Assembly (NCBI GenBank): GCA_032718475.1
Contig: JAUCBJ010009056.1
Span: 1-52,087 of the forward strand
Length of the DNA stretch: 52,087 nucleotides
Direction of reading: 5' to 3'
From: Nemertoderma westbladi
Taxonomy: Eukaryota > Xenacoelomorpha > Nemertodermatida > Nemertodermatidae
Shown here piece after piece: positions 1 through 10,300 of this stretch (the first letter of the stretch is position 1; each line of letters begins with the position of its first letter). Below the pieces are notes generated by a model. That model was not told the origin of the DNA and did not search any database. It saw only the letters and a list, made by a program, of their open reading frames with translations. Both the position numbers and the translations under genes were made by a program.

Positions 1-269
1 TCAACAGGTCTATAATTACCCTTAATAGGGTTCACTATAGGAGTTTCTACTTCGCTAGCAGTATAGATGCGTGTAGGCTCCACACCTTGCGCATGAGATA
101 TTTCAGACCTAACAGGTTGACACATTGTTACAGAGGGTGGTGGTATACCCTTTTGGGTATTTACTAATTTATCGCGTTCAAGCGCGATACTTTGCTGCAC
201 TTCTTGCACGCTTACGTCCTTCTGGGCTCCTCCCCGAGGCGCACCCACGAGGCGGACGCTTTTCCACTA
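1..269 (-). CDS. Partial open frame downstream of the gag-like ORF, cut by window start
   Basis: On the minus strand a frame is open from about 269 to the window edge, with a possible ATG at 125 (MCQPVRSE..., then PIVNPIKGNYRPV). It is about 89 codons long and begins after a TAG. It lies in the same orientation as, and 3' of, the 699-residue ORF at 1455-3554, with a gap of about 1.2 kb. That order would fit a second ORF of the same mobile element, but no protease, polymerase or integrase motif is visible in the part present. I do not recognise the protein. The composition is GC-richer than the surrounding AT-rich DNA, as in the neighbouring ORF. Confidence 0.35.
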
Positions 270-1454
270 CCCTTGGGGCCAGTCCGACTCCGTTTTTATC
301 AGACCGGGCCGGAGGGTAGCCCGATGCTTCCCGGGTTCAATTTTCAATTCCCCGATCACACCGGCACAGCTCGTCGTATGTAGCCGAACGGCGGATCAAA
401 GTTCGCCTACTGTCAACTTACTGTGGCCTGACTGTACATTGAGCCAACTCAGAGAGTCAACCGGCGGGTGGACCAGTCGATAGCGATCGAGCATCAAGGT
501 CGCCCTTGAGCCAAACCGACGGTCTTGTCCCATGTGGGCTTGCGCTACCCAGCATGGAATATTGACCGTTTTCACCCGCCTCGCCGGCAGTATTGAAAAG
601 GCAATACTGTCTGTAGCTAAAAAGCTACTGAACAAGTCACCACTTACCAGTCACTGTACACGTGTACTCAACAGATGTTCGATAATCAAGTACACAATGG
701 TAAACACAAAATCGGACACATACCATGCACACACAGAAGACATAATCGGGAAAGACAAAATCGGTGACAAAATCAGAGGGGACAAAATTGTATCGACTAA
801 TAAAAAGCCGAGAGTACCTTATTTTGCCGTCAGGGCAAAATAACTTTGTGTGCACAAAGTATGCTGGGGCGCAGTAAAGATATGGTCCTACTAATAACCG
901 GCGGCGACTGAACCAACCGGCAAGGTTTCCCACACTCACTCGCAGTGGCCATACACACACTCACGTATACCACGTACACACACAAACCACAGATTCCAGA
1001 GTATCATTCACTCGGACCACACTACAACACTAGCCCCTCCTTGCAGCCGATATTCCGGGTGCCACCTCCATTCCAATAGTAGTACCAACAGAATCATCAG
1101 GAACCTGTCCATTCCGATGCAACACCTCCATTCCAATAGTGCTACCCTGGGAAAAGACACGTTTTGGCAACCGATCGGAGACAGTAAAGAGTCTGGTCAA
1201 CTCATACATACCAAACATAGACCTACCACATAGACCACATAAACCACAGATCACGCCATGCCACCACCCCTACTGTGTACAGGACTGGCAGTACGGCAAC
1301 AGGCCGACTAGACGGTACCACGGCACCATGTTAATTCATGGTTCGCAAGACACGAGGGCCTTCAGTAACTCCCCTGCACTATAGTAAGGATTTAACGTGC
1401 CCCCAGACCCTCACGAGTCCGCCGCCGCCTGTTTAGAGCACCCCTATAGAGACC
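270..1454. other. Non-coding stretch between the two element-like ORFs
   Basis: About 1.2 kb without a convincing gene. The short open frames here overlap each other on both strands and match no family I know. A short direct repeat (CACCTCCATTCCAATAGT) occurs at about 1061 and 1123. The base composition is richer in G+C than the DNA beyond 3.6 kb, like the flanking ORFs, so the stretch may belong to the same inserted element. Confidence 0.4.
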
Positions 1455-3554
1455 TCACCTCCTTAGGCACTCTAGCCTACTTTCCCTTACTGTGCCCTTG
1501 AATTGCAGGACAGTCTCCTGCATCTGCCCGAGCAGGATATCCATCCCCCGCCGTCTCTCGTCTACCCAATCAACCGCCGAAACGGGATCCGCCAACGTCG
1601 TAGCGGGCGGACGAGGGACAACGGGCGACAAATTTGGAATATTTCGCTCGGGGTCCAGGACCTGAACTGTCTCTTGGGCAGTTCTACGGGGCACAGGTAG
1701 CTTAGTGCTATGCAGAGGGAATTTAGAAGTAGTTTCAGGGAGCACAGGTGTATCTATCACCAAAGGGGTGATTTCAAGAACAGGCCTAATTATTTCAGGC
1801 TCATCTACTATAGTAGGGAGTCTTTCTATTTTAATTATTTGGTCTGTGGGCTCTGTACTACCTAAGTTGGTGTTATTTAGTTGCCTTCTAACAGCTGGAG
1901 GCAAATCAGGCAATTTCTGACGGTGGAATGATCTTTTACGTCTGCTTAGACGAGATCTATTTCCTTTGCCTTCAGTATCGGTGGTATCGCCTTCTTCAGA
2001 TGATGTATACCCCTGTCTTTTGGGAGTAGATCGCCTCATCATCTGCATATTACTAGCTGTTAACTGTTTATTGAAGTTGTCTTGCCTCTCTTGAAGATTT
2101 TCTAACTCTAGTTGGGTTGCCTCTTCAGATGCCCTCCGTTCTGCTTCTGCCACTGCCTCTGCTGTTTTTCTTTCGGCTTCTGCCGCTGCCACTGCTGCTG
2201 CCGCTTTCCTTTCCGCTTCGGCCTCTGCCACTGCCACTGCTGCTGCCGCTGCCGCTGCCTTTCTATCCGCTTCTGCCTCTGCCACTGCTGCCTTTCTTTC
2301 CGCTTCTGCCTCTGCCACTGCTGCTGCTGCCTTTCTTTCCGCTTCTGCCTCTGCCACTGCTGCTGCCACTGCCGCTGCCTTTCTATCTTCTATACGTTTT
2401 TTCTTTACTTGTTCTTCTTGGTCTCTAGCGATGCGGAGTTGTTCATCGAATTTAGCTTGGTTCGCCGCTAACCTATCCACATCAATTGCATCCAACACAC
2501 GCTGGGCTCCTTCACTATTAGGGCTAAGCCCATCTAGTCTTCTCCGCAACTCTTCATCACCTACGAAACGCTGATAGTCTGACAGATAGATGTCAATGGC
2601 ATCCCTCTTATGCGGTTTCTCTGCCGTCGCTTCACTTTCCACTTGGGAAAAAGTAGCGTCTGTTGATTCTCCATGGGTTGAGCGCTCCTCCAACTGAGCT
2701 TTCCACTGAGCTGCTCCTTGAACCTGGCGACTCACCCGTTGAAACCAAGTCTTTACGGCAACTTGCAACGACGTGTCTTGTTTTCTTTTAGAAGCCTCCT
2801 CAAAGGCGGATAAGATTAGCCTAATCCGCAGAACTCTTTCTCTAACTTGATAAAGCAGCGATCCCTGCTCTTGAGGTCCTTGAGGTTGTTGAAAAAGTTG
2901 CTTTTCTATTCGCTCCATAGAGCTGAAGAATCCCTGTGCGTATCCGGCTGCGGACCTCTTCCACACAGCTGGATCGATGGTTTCCTTGGCTACTCCCATC
3001 CGGTGTATGTCTTCCCAGGCAGCTTCTGATAAATCAAACGGGAGTCCGGGTCCGGGGAAGTTCCATTGCGACTCGACAATAGACTTCAGTTCTTCACTAG
3101 TGTATCCCGCGTAACTATCTCTAGTTGACCGTTGACTTCTCGCCCAATCGATCTGGTGTTCTTCCACCGCGATCAATAACCCAGCGAGCACGGCTGCAGG
3201 AAGGATGAGAAGGGGATCCGTATAAACCGCATCCGTCATCTCTGCTCCGCTCTCGGGTGTCAGCTCTACAGTATCCTCACTACTGGAGCTGCTGGGCCGC
3301 TGAGGAATAAGTTCTTGACTAGTGGGTTGTTGCTGTTCCGCTGCCTTTTGGTCCCGCTTGACCTGAGCTCGAGTGCCTATGATAGACCTACGATGTTGGA
3401 CTAGCCTAGGTTCTGTTATTACTACTGGAGGGATGACCTTCCTCACAGTGGGAGGTGAACTGGATTTACGACCAGACGGTTGTACGTCTCTATCTGAGTC
3501 GCAGATAGTTACATCTAATAAACTGTCTGACAGGTTCTGCTTAGTATCAGACAT
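1455..3554 (-). CDS. Hypothetical 699-residue Ala/Glu-rich coiled-coil protein, possibly a retroelement gag-like ORF
   Basis: One uninterrupted minus-strand ORF with a real ATG at 3554 and a stop at 1455. The N-terminus (residues 1-110) is Ser/Pro/Arg-rich and probably disordered. A short hydrophobic stretch lies at about residues 115-130. A mostly helical region follows. At about residues 387-478 there is a degenerate Ala-Glu-Arg-Lys repeat (AEAEAERKAA-like) predicted to form a charged coiled coil. The tail is basic and Pro-rich. No CCHC zinc knuckle, signal peptide or enzyme motif is visible. The intact long frame, GC-rich codons unlike the AT-rich neighbourhood, and a second same-strand frame downstream (1-269) suggest a mobile-element structural protein. 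That is inference, and a host low-complexity gene is the alternative. If the polycystin gene continues past 7.2 kb, this ORF would sit in one of its introns in the same orientation. Confidence 0.6.
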   Translation of the reverse strand: MSDTKQNLSDSLLDVTICDSDRDVQPSGRKSSSPPTVRKVIPPVVITEPRLVQHRRSIIGTRAQVKRDQKAAEQQQPTSQELIPQRPSSSSSEDTVELTPESGAEMTDAVYTDPLLILPAAVLAGLLIAVEEHQIDWARSQRSTRDSYAGYTSEELKSIVESQWNFPGPGLPFDLSEAAWEDIHRMGVAKETIDPAVWKRSAAGYAQGFFSSMERIEKQLFQQPQGPQEQGSLLYQVRERVLRIRLILSAFEEASKRKQDTSLQVAVKTWFQRVSRQVQGAAQWKAQLEERSTHGESTDATFSQVESEATAEKPHKRDAIDIYLSDYQRFVGDEELRRRLDGLSPNSEGAQRVLDAIDVDRLAANQAKFDEQLRIARDQEEQVKKKRIEDRKAAAVAAAVAEAEAERKAAAAVAEAEAERKAAVAEAEADRKAAAAAAAVAVAEAEAERKAAAAVAAAEAERKTAEAVAEAERRASEEATQLELENLQERQDNFNKQLTASNMQMMRRSTPKRQGYTSSEEGDTTDTEGKGNRSRLSRRKRSFHRQKLPDLPPAVRRQLNNTNLGSTEPTDQIIKIERLPTIVDEPEIIRPVLEITPLVIDTPVLPETTSKFPLHSTKLPVPRRTAQETVQVLDPERNIPNLSPVVPRPPATTLADPVSAVDWVDERRRGMDILLGQMQETVLQFKGTVRESRLECLRR
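2120..2395 (-). repeat. Coding microsatellite-like Ala/Glu/Arg/Lys repeat inside the 699-residue ORF
   Basis: Imperfect GC-rich triplet-based repeats (GCAGTGGCAGAGGCAGAAGC-like on the minus strand) encode about 90 residues of Ala, Glu, Arg and Lys. The same stretch read on the plus strand gives the long Leu/Pro-rich and Cys-rich shadow frames, which I regard as not real. Confidence 0.75.
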
Positions 3555-3689
3555 GACTAGGTATGTACAGTTGAATGCCTACTGCTATATTACAGTCTAA
3601 GCAAGTCTAGTAACTCAGTATGAACTGCTAGCCTAGTAATTAATTACCGTTACTGCTACTCAGTGTAGCGTGATATATATATAATATAT

Positions 3690-4075
3690 TAGAATACCGG
3701 TATACTTATAGTATATATAACTATATAAGTATTATTACAGACTAGGTTTATCTCAGAATACCGGTATAATTTTAGCACAAATATATATAAATATATAGTA
3801 GGCCTATCGGAATACCGGTATACAGCTTACAGTTTGTAGTATATATAATTCTGGACTAGAATTAATTACAAGTACCGGTATAATTTCAGCCTAAATTTAT
3901 AGAAATAAAGATAATAGGCCTATCGTAAATACCGGTATGCAGTTTACACTTATAGTGTATATATATAAGTATAATTACAAACTAGAATTAATTACAAGTA
4001 CCGGTATAATTTCAGCCGAAATTTATAGAAATAAAGATAATAGGCCTATCGTAAATACCGGTATATCAATTATTT
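3690..4075. repeat. About 113-126-bp tandem repeat carrying TACCGGTAT palindromes
   Basis: About three degenerate units. Each holds two palindromic TACCGGTAT-type boxes, separated by TATATA-rich DNA and a TAGGCCTAT box. The two best-preserved copies of AGTACCGGTATAATTTCAGC begin at 3871 and 3997, a 126-bp spacing. The repeat lies just 5' of the ATG of the 699-residue ORF, so it could be its promoter region or part of a terminal repeat. That role is inference. Confidence 0.6.
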
Positions 4076-4970
4076 TAAATAATTGAATTTCTGAATTTTA
4101 GGGTTACTTGGTTACTTTACTTACTTTATTACCGTTATTTGAGCAGTAATCCAACTGATATTGAGACCTAATGGTTGTATGGTAGGCCTACGATTTATAA
4201 ATCGTTAGATTTGATTTATAATATATATATACCCGTTTTAGTGGGTTTTGTCAATGTTTGAAATAAATGTTATTATTTCTGGAGAGTAATCACTACACAA
4301 AGCGGTGCGCTTTCAATGAAGTGTTACTTATAAGACACTAAAACAAATAATTCTAATTTACCTAAGTTACTTAATACTACAAATTACGTACAATTCGGGT
4401 GAGATTACAATCTCTAAATAAACACAAAAATTTACAAAAAACACAAAATACGAATTTTTTAGGGTAATTTTACAAGAAGTCTACAAACCAGCCTAACAAA
4501 GGGTTAGAAAACTGGTTATTACACGGACAGGGTACTACGGTGTTTTGAAATAATAAGTAGTAGTAAATACACTGCGTTGTCTAGATAGGAAAATACCACC
4601 GCCTGACGACCTATAGCCGTATCGCTATAGGTTCTACGTTATGTATCACGGAGTGTTCCTACCTAGAAGTTAATAGAGCTAATCGAATGTGCCTATCAAC
4701 CACTTTACAACACAGATATAATGTCTACAATAATTACTTCGGAAAGTACTGTACACTAAACCCTAAATTAGGTACGAGTACTTGTACAACAAATAATCAG
4801 TAGTTAAATATACTTGAACAGCTAAAAGAACCACGGCATCTGCTGGAGTGACCGATGCACAAAATCACCAGTCTTTACCTACGCCGAGCAGCCCGTGTAG
4901 TACCGGGGTTAATTTAACTATAGCGGTATGTATAACAAACACAATTACTGTAGGAACAAACTTGGGGAAT
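4076..4970. other. Non-coding AT-rich stretch
   Basis: No ORF, exon-like segment or clear repeat family recognised on either strand. The DNA is AT-rich with scattered short inverted motifs such as ACCTATAGCCGTATCGCTATAGGT near 4609. Confidence 0.4.
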
Positions 4971-4972
4971 GA

Positions 4973-5548
4973 ATGTTGCGGATAATCGCATAAACTCTGA
5001 ATAATAAATATTACGCTACGCGTACAAACTACTCAAACAAAATACAGACCGAACACTGACAGACTACTATCAAGCCTAAACAAACTACGGTATATGCAGA
5101 CTCCGAAATGATTAGGGAGTATGCGCTCTAACCCAGTAGTGCGACTTATTCTTTAGTTGGGGGTTTACCTTACAGCGTTCGCTGCCCCGACTGCCTAACC
5201 GTACTTAATCGGACAGATGATCTACACACGCGGCAATCCGCTCAGACCTAATAACAGCCAGACAACTATCCAGCCTACAAATTATCTAAATAAAATTATA
5301 CGCTACCCGTACAGACTTACACAAACAAAGTACAGACTAAACGATGGCAGACTACTCTCAAGCCTAAATAAACTACAGGACATGCAGACTCCGAAATGAT
5401 TAGGGAGTATGCGCTCTAACCCAGTAGTGCGACTTATTCTTTAGTTGGGGGTTTACCTCACTGCGTTCGCTGCCCCTACTTCCTAATCGTACTTAATCGG
5501 ACAGGTGATCTACACACACTGCAATCCGTTCGGACCTAACAGCAATCA
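4973..5548. repeat. 288-bp direct tandem repeat, two copies
   Basis: A block beginning GCAGACTCCGAAATGATTAG is found at 5096 and again at 5384, a spacing of 288 bp. Similarity extends on both sides (for example TCAAGCCTAAA before it and AATCGGACAG after it), so the copies occupy roughly 4973-5260 and 5261-5548. The block of about 75 bp after the first motif is almost identical between copies. The edges are approximate. Confidence 0.75.
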
Positions 5549-7196
5549 GACAACAGCTCAGCCTACAAATCGTCTGTACAATCTGATCAGGTTTACACGC
5601 CTTCTGTTCAATACTGGCCTACAAACAAATAAAACTGACAGAAATAAGTAAGCTCCAAAAGAAACAAGGGGTGTACAGTCCCTAATCTCTTAAACAGCCT
5701 ACCGGTATACAACAATCAAATCGAATAATACTAGTGTACTTATACGGCAGTACCGGTTCTAGCGGTTGGGCCTACTGACCTACAGGTGTACTGTTCAGGT
5801 TTACCGGTTGACCGGTACTTTCAACTTTATTGCTTACTGCAATAAAGAAGCTATATCCTTTAATGTTCGCGCTTTCAGACCTTTGGCAGTTTAACCCACC
5901 AAATTAAGATGTCTTCTAGATATTAAATCAGTTTTTAGTCTTTGACAAGTATTTGATTCACTACACTAGTCGAAACCAATCCGTGCGCGACCATTCACCC
6001 GCTGGATATTCCCGGGAGATTGGGTTCGACGGTTTAATTTTTTATTGCTATGTAAGCCTAATGTATTATTCGACTGACAGTATTATATAATCTCTGACAA
6101 TATTATTCACCTTCGGTAATATTAACAGTTCCTTTAGGACGTGGCGCTTTATCTATATAAACAGAGTTATGACTTAAACTACTCACAACGATATGGCTTA
6201 ATTATAATTCACATATATGGCGCATTCTTTAGGAATTGCTTCTTTAACAGACTCACTCATACACAATGCTGCACAATACTGCACACTAATCTGCCAATCT
6301 TCACTGATTTTAGTAACATATAAAAGGAACACAGACTGAATCATGTAGGGTCTATCAAATAACATTAGATTCACTTCAAACCACTTTAACATAAGTCACA
6401 ATCGTTTATTTGTAACCCTTCTCTCTTACCTTCGGTATATCAAGAATATTGGGTTTCGGGGTGATTTATCGTTATTCCAAATATAATTATTCATCAACCA
6501 TATTATGAAGAACTGACGGTAAATAGCAGTATAAAACAACAATGAAAACACTGATTGTTATGAGTTTGCAATGTTTCAGCAGTCAGCATGTATGATCATC
6601 AGTCAGCAGTAGTCGTTAGGTTAAAGGATATATGCCCTTTATAATTAAACCTACTAGTGTAAGACTAAAAACAGTAAAGCACAAAAATACTTCCAAGCCG
6701 TTCTTTCTTTGGCTCAGGACTGAATGTAAACACTGCACATAGGCATTGCGTCATTTCTCGGAAATTTTCTGTACAAGGAGCCACAAAAACGCTCTAATTG
6801 GCTGACTGAACTGAGAGACGCCGTAGAACAAAGGAAATCAACACGTATGAATGTCAGCTGTTAACCGTAGTCATAGTAACTACTGTTCAAGAGTAGCTAT
6901 CACCCCTTTGCGTCACGAATTGCCATAGAATCATAAAATATGCCTTTCACAGTACACATACGGAGGAAATAGGTCTTAGATCCTCTAAAAACACCGATAC
7001 AGCAATAATACGGTCTCTTACACTTATTAAATCAACTACAGAGTATTTTAATGTAAAAGATAATAAAAATAACGGGGCAATTCAGCAAAGGCTTTTACAT
7101 CTGCCCTTCACCTTACAGCCTTTGTGACGTTAGTTGACCAGTAACTGCAGTAACGTAGAACTACGGTACATAAATGCCGGACAATAAGGGACGTAC
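5549..7196. other. Non-coding DNA downstream of the last polycystin exon seen
   Basis: I looked on the minus strand for the exons that should follow (rest of the TOP domain with its Cys pair, W-x-Y and GGGY motifs, then TM7-TM11) and found none. An open frame at 6198-6392 (-) has no clear splice sites or family match. Nothing else could be supported. Confidence 0.4.
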
Positions 7197-7374
7197 CCGG
7201 TTTCACTCTTATCTGTCGAACCATCGGCATGCCAACCATGAGATTAGCCTTGTCCCCCAAGTAGCCACGCAGACCCATGGGTTTCGGTTGTTCGCGAGGG
7301 TACCAAACATCCGCATACAGTCCTGGTATCAAACGGTTTCTCATCCAATAGAACCATCCCTCATATGTAAAAGC
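7197..7374 (-). CDS. Polycystin exon 18: start of the TOP (polycystin) domain
   Basis: Acceptor CTTTAG|GCTTTT and donor CCGG|GTACGT. The exon starts in phase 0 and ends in phase 1, giving about 59 residues. It encodes AFTYEGWFYWMRNRLIPGLY, then GYLGDKANLMVG and MVRQIRVKPG. These match the W-x-W...L-x-P-G-L and G-Y-x-x-D...L-V-G-x-x-x-x-R-Q-x-R-V pattern that opens the extracellular TOP domain of polycystins after the first channel-half helix. The expected next residues include a Cys that would be in the following exon, which I could not find. Confidence 0.8.
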
Positions 7375-10300
7375 CTAAAGGTAGAATAAAAGTTAGTCCT
7401 ACATTGTTTTACTTTAAAGGCATTACCCAAAGATAATATCTGCCTTGTACCCCTAAATGGTCGCTAAAAGAGTACCAGTTTCCTCTGGGAAGTAGTGTTT
7501 TGGTGATGATCGAACTGGGCATGACAAGATTGGCCTTCACTATGGTGCAATGTCGGTAGTCTCAGAAACAAGGCCGCCCCTAATCACTGCCATTGGGTGA
7601 ACCCCACCGAAAGGTTACAATAATACAAGCTGACTGTTTAAACCATAGCAGTAACTACTATTACGACAGTACTAGGTCGAGCGAGCTCGGACAGTGGAAA
7701 TGAGATCCTTCCAGGCTTCCCGATTCTCCATAGTTGTCGCAATTTCCTTTCTCCCAAGTTCAGTATCCCTTTCAAGTTGATATATATATGTTATAGCCGG
7801 TCGTCCACGACTACGCTTTCCATGAGTTGGTTGCCAGAGAAGTAGATCTGGTATGACCTCGTCTTTACTTCGCCAGCAGTGCCCACTGAATCTTAATCTG
7901 CGTTCACGGGGGGTGGTTGATGCAGGTAGTATTGTACCATAAAGTTCGGCGTTTGTCATGTGTTGTCTCCAGCTGATCTTTAGGGCTGCCCTTAGTAGAC
8001 TTGTGTAGCAACCATCAATTCGGTGTTCAAGTGATTTCGTTCCTCTGTGGCTCGAAAGAACTTAGTCTCAATGTTCCTGGTGCGCTAGCATATTAGAGAG
8101 GAGGTCGATGTCATCCGCAAAGTCGGTGTCTGTGACTGTAATTGCCGGATATCTACTTACTACTTCTGCGTTCTTGAGGTGTAAATCACAGATCTTCACC
8201 CTTTGTGGCCATCCTCATCGCGTAATCCAATACAATTACAAATAGTAATGGTGCTAATGTGTCACCTTGCAGTACGCCAGCCAGGATTGAGAAAAACTCA
8301 GTTTCACCATCTGGTGAGAGTACTTGAGTTTCTGTGTCAAAATATAACAACCCAATGCCAGTGACAGTTACTTCTGGTATTCCATAAGCTCTTAGGATTT
8401 CAAGCATTTTACCTCTATGGATGGAGTCGAATGCCTTCTTGAAGCCCATAAAAGTCATGACTGCAGTGAGATTCTTTGACTTAATTCCTTCAATCAGTCT
8501 CCGTAGTGCAAGTATCTGAGCTATTGTTGATCTACTTGGTCGAAATCCGTTTTGGCTCTTACGCAGTAGTTTCTCTATGTGAGGCCTAATGCTATATAGA
8601 ATCATTTTATTGTATATTTTGGCAGCTACCACAAGCAGACAGATCCGGCAATAGTTTGTTGGTATACCGAAGTCTCCTTTCTTTTTGGGGAGAGGCTAGG
8701 CTTACTTTTAGTTCAAATATTTGATCCGACTTTTAGTCCAAATTGGTGATGGCTTTTTCCCCTTTCAGCATCCGGTTGCAAACATCCAATAATTGTCTGT
8801 TTAGCACTCCTGTTTTCCATACCTCTGCAGGAATTTCATCTAATCAACTCGCTTTATGATTGTACAGTACATGCTTTTATTTAATGATTCTTTGGAGTTC
8901 GGCTGGTGTGAAGTCCCCTGTTTCTATAGGTAGTGTCTTGTCTTGTAATTGCTTCAATTTTATCCTGTATGTACTTTTCCTGGCTGATGTTGTAGGCCAA
9001 TTTAAGATCTTCCTTAGCTTTCTCAACCTTGTTAATGTTTTCTGGTATTTGTTGTTAGAGGAAATATCTTTCGGGTGTTACAAGTAATCTCAGAGTTCAT
9101 ACAAATGTACTACTACTAGGATCGGCATGCTGCATTGCAGCTGCATTTTTAAGAATGCTGTGCCGGCTTATCGTCAAAATTGCACCGCCACAACTCCCTA
9201 TCACCCATGACATTTGCTAGATCATCCGCATCTTTAAGGCCAGTGTCCTTTAAGATGCGTCTCAAGAAAGTCATGGGCTGTCCACCATGCTTATTCACTC
9301 CATGAGGCTGCCAAAGTACAAGATTATGCACTGGTTGGTCCTCACGGCGAAAGCAATGTCCTGCAAAGCGGAGGCGATTTTGTTCTAGTGTCAAGCTTGG
9401 GGGAACCAATGAGACACCTCCAATGTTATATAGTGTCTGGTTGGAGATGTGTGCATTGTACTTGACAAAATGAACCCGGCGTAGCATTCTTGTGAATGTG
9501 CCATCCAGAGATTTGGTGTCCTCAGTAGTTAGAGCCCAGCATGGACTCCCGTAGAGGAGTACTGGAACTACTGCTGCTCTAAATAATCGGACCTTAAGTT
9601 TCCAATTAATTCTCGGTGACTTCCAAATCCTGGAAAGCCTATTCAAGGCTGCCCATGCCTTTCCCTTACGTATTCGAAGGTCCTCACCTGACTTCCGGAT
9701 CCATGATCCCAGGTAACAGAAGTCATCCACATGCTCAAGCATACCATCTTTTGAGCTTATGCTCATCCGATCAGAGACTTGCTGAGGACTTTCAAAGTTA
9801 ACTGTCAAAATTTTGGTCTTTCTGGAGTTAATAAAAAGACCAACACTAAAAGCAGCATGTTCTAATGAGCTGAGGAGCCGTTGGGCTCCCTCTAGTGATT
9901 CTGAGAGTACTCCTAAGTCATCAGCAAAGTCTAGAGATGTGGTAAATCACAGATGTGGTAAATACCCTACAGTAGTGAAGGCACTGAATGAAATATTACG
10001 TACATGTTCAAAAGTTGTCCTGTCTATTTCACGATCAATTTTATTCTTTACAAAAGTTTCTTCGATGTGACTAAATAACTGATACCCATAAATCTCCTGG
10101 TTGAAATTGCAGATAAGAAATAGAAACATACAGAAAGTTATGTAAATTATTAATTCCCATATAATATCCCATATCTTGGCTTCGACTTGTTTTTGTTTCC
10201 GAAGTTTGTTGTGGAGAGTAGGAACCTCACGTTGAAGGATATTCTCACCTGCAAATAATTACTAATTATTAATTTAATATTCATATGAAAAATTATATTA

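Noticed and set aside
2112-2471. Leu/Pro-rich and Cys-rich plus-strand ORFs
   Set aside because: Antisense shadows of the Ala/Glu/Lys repeat in the 699-residue ORF.
6198-6392. Minus-strand ORF (WFEVNLMLFDRPYMIQSVFL) that resembles a channel-half segment
   Set aside because: The similarity to the polycystin V-E-F...N-V-N-L-F motif is superficial, and no matching acceptor, donor or phase was found.
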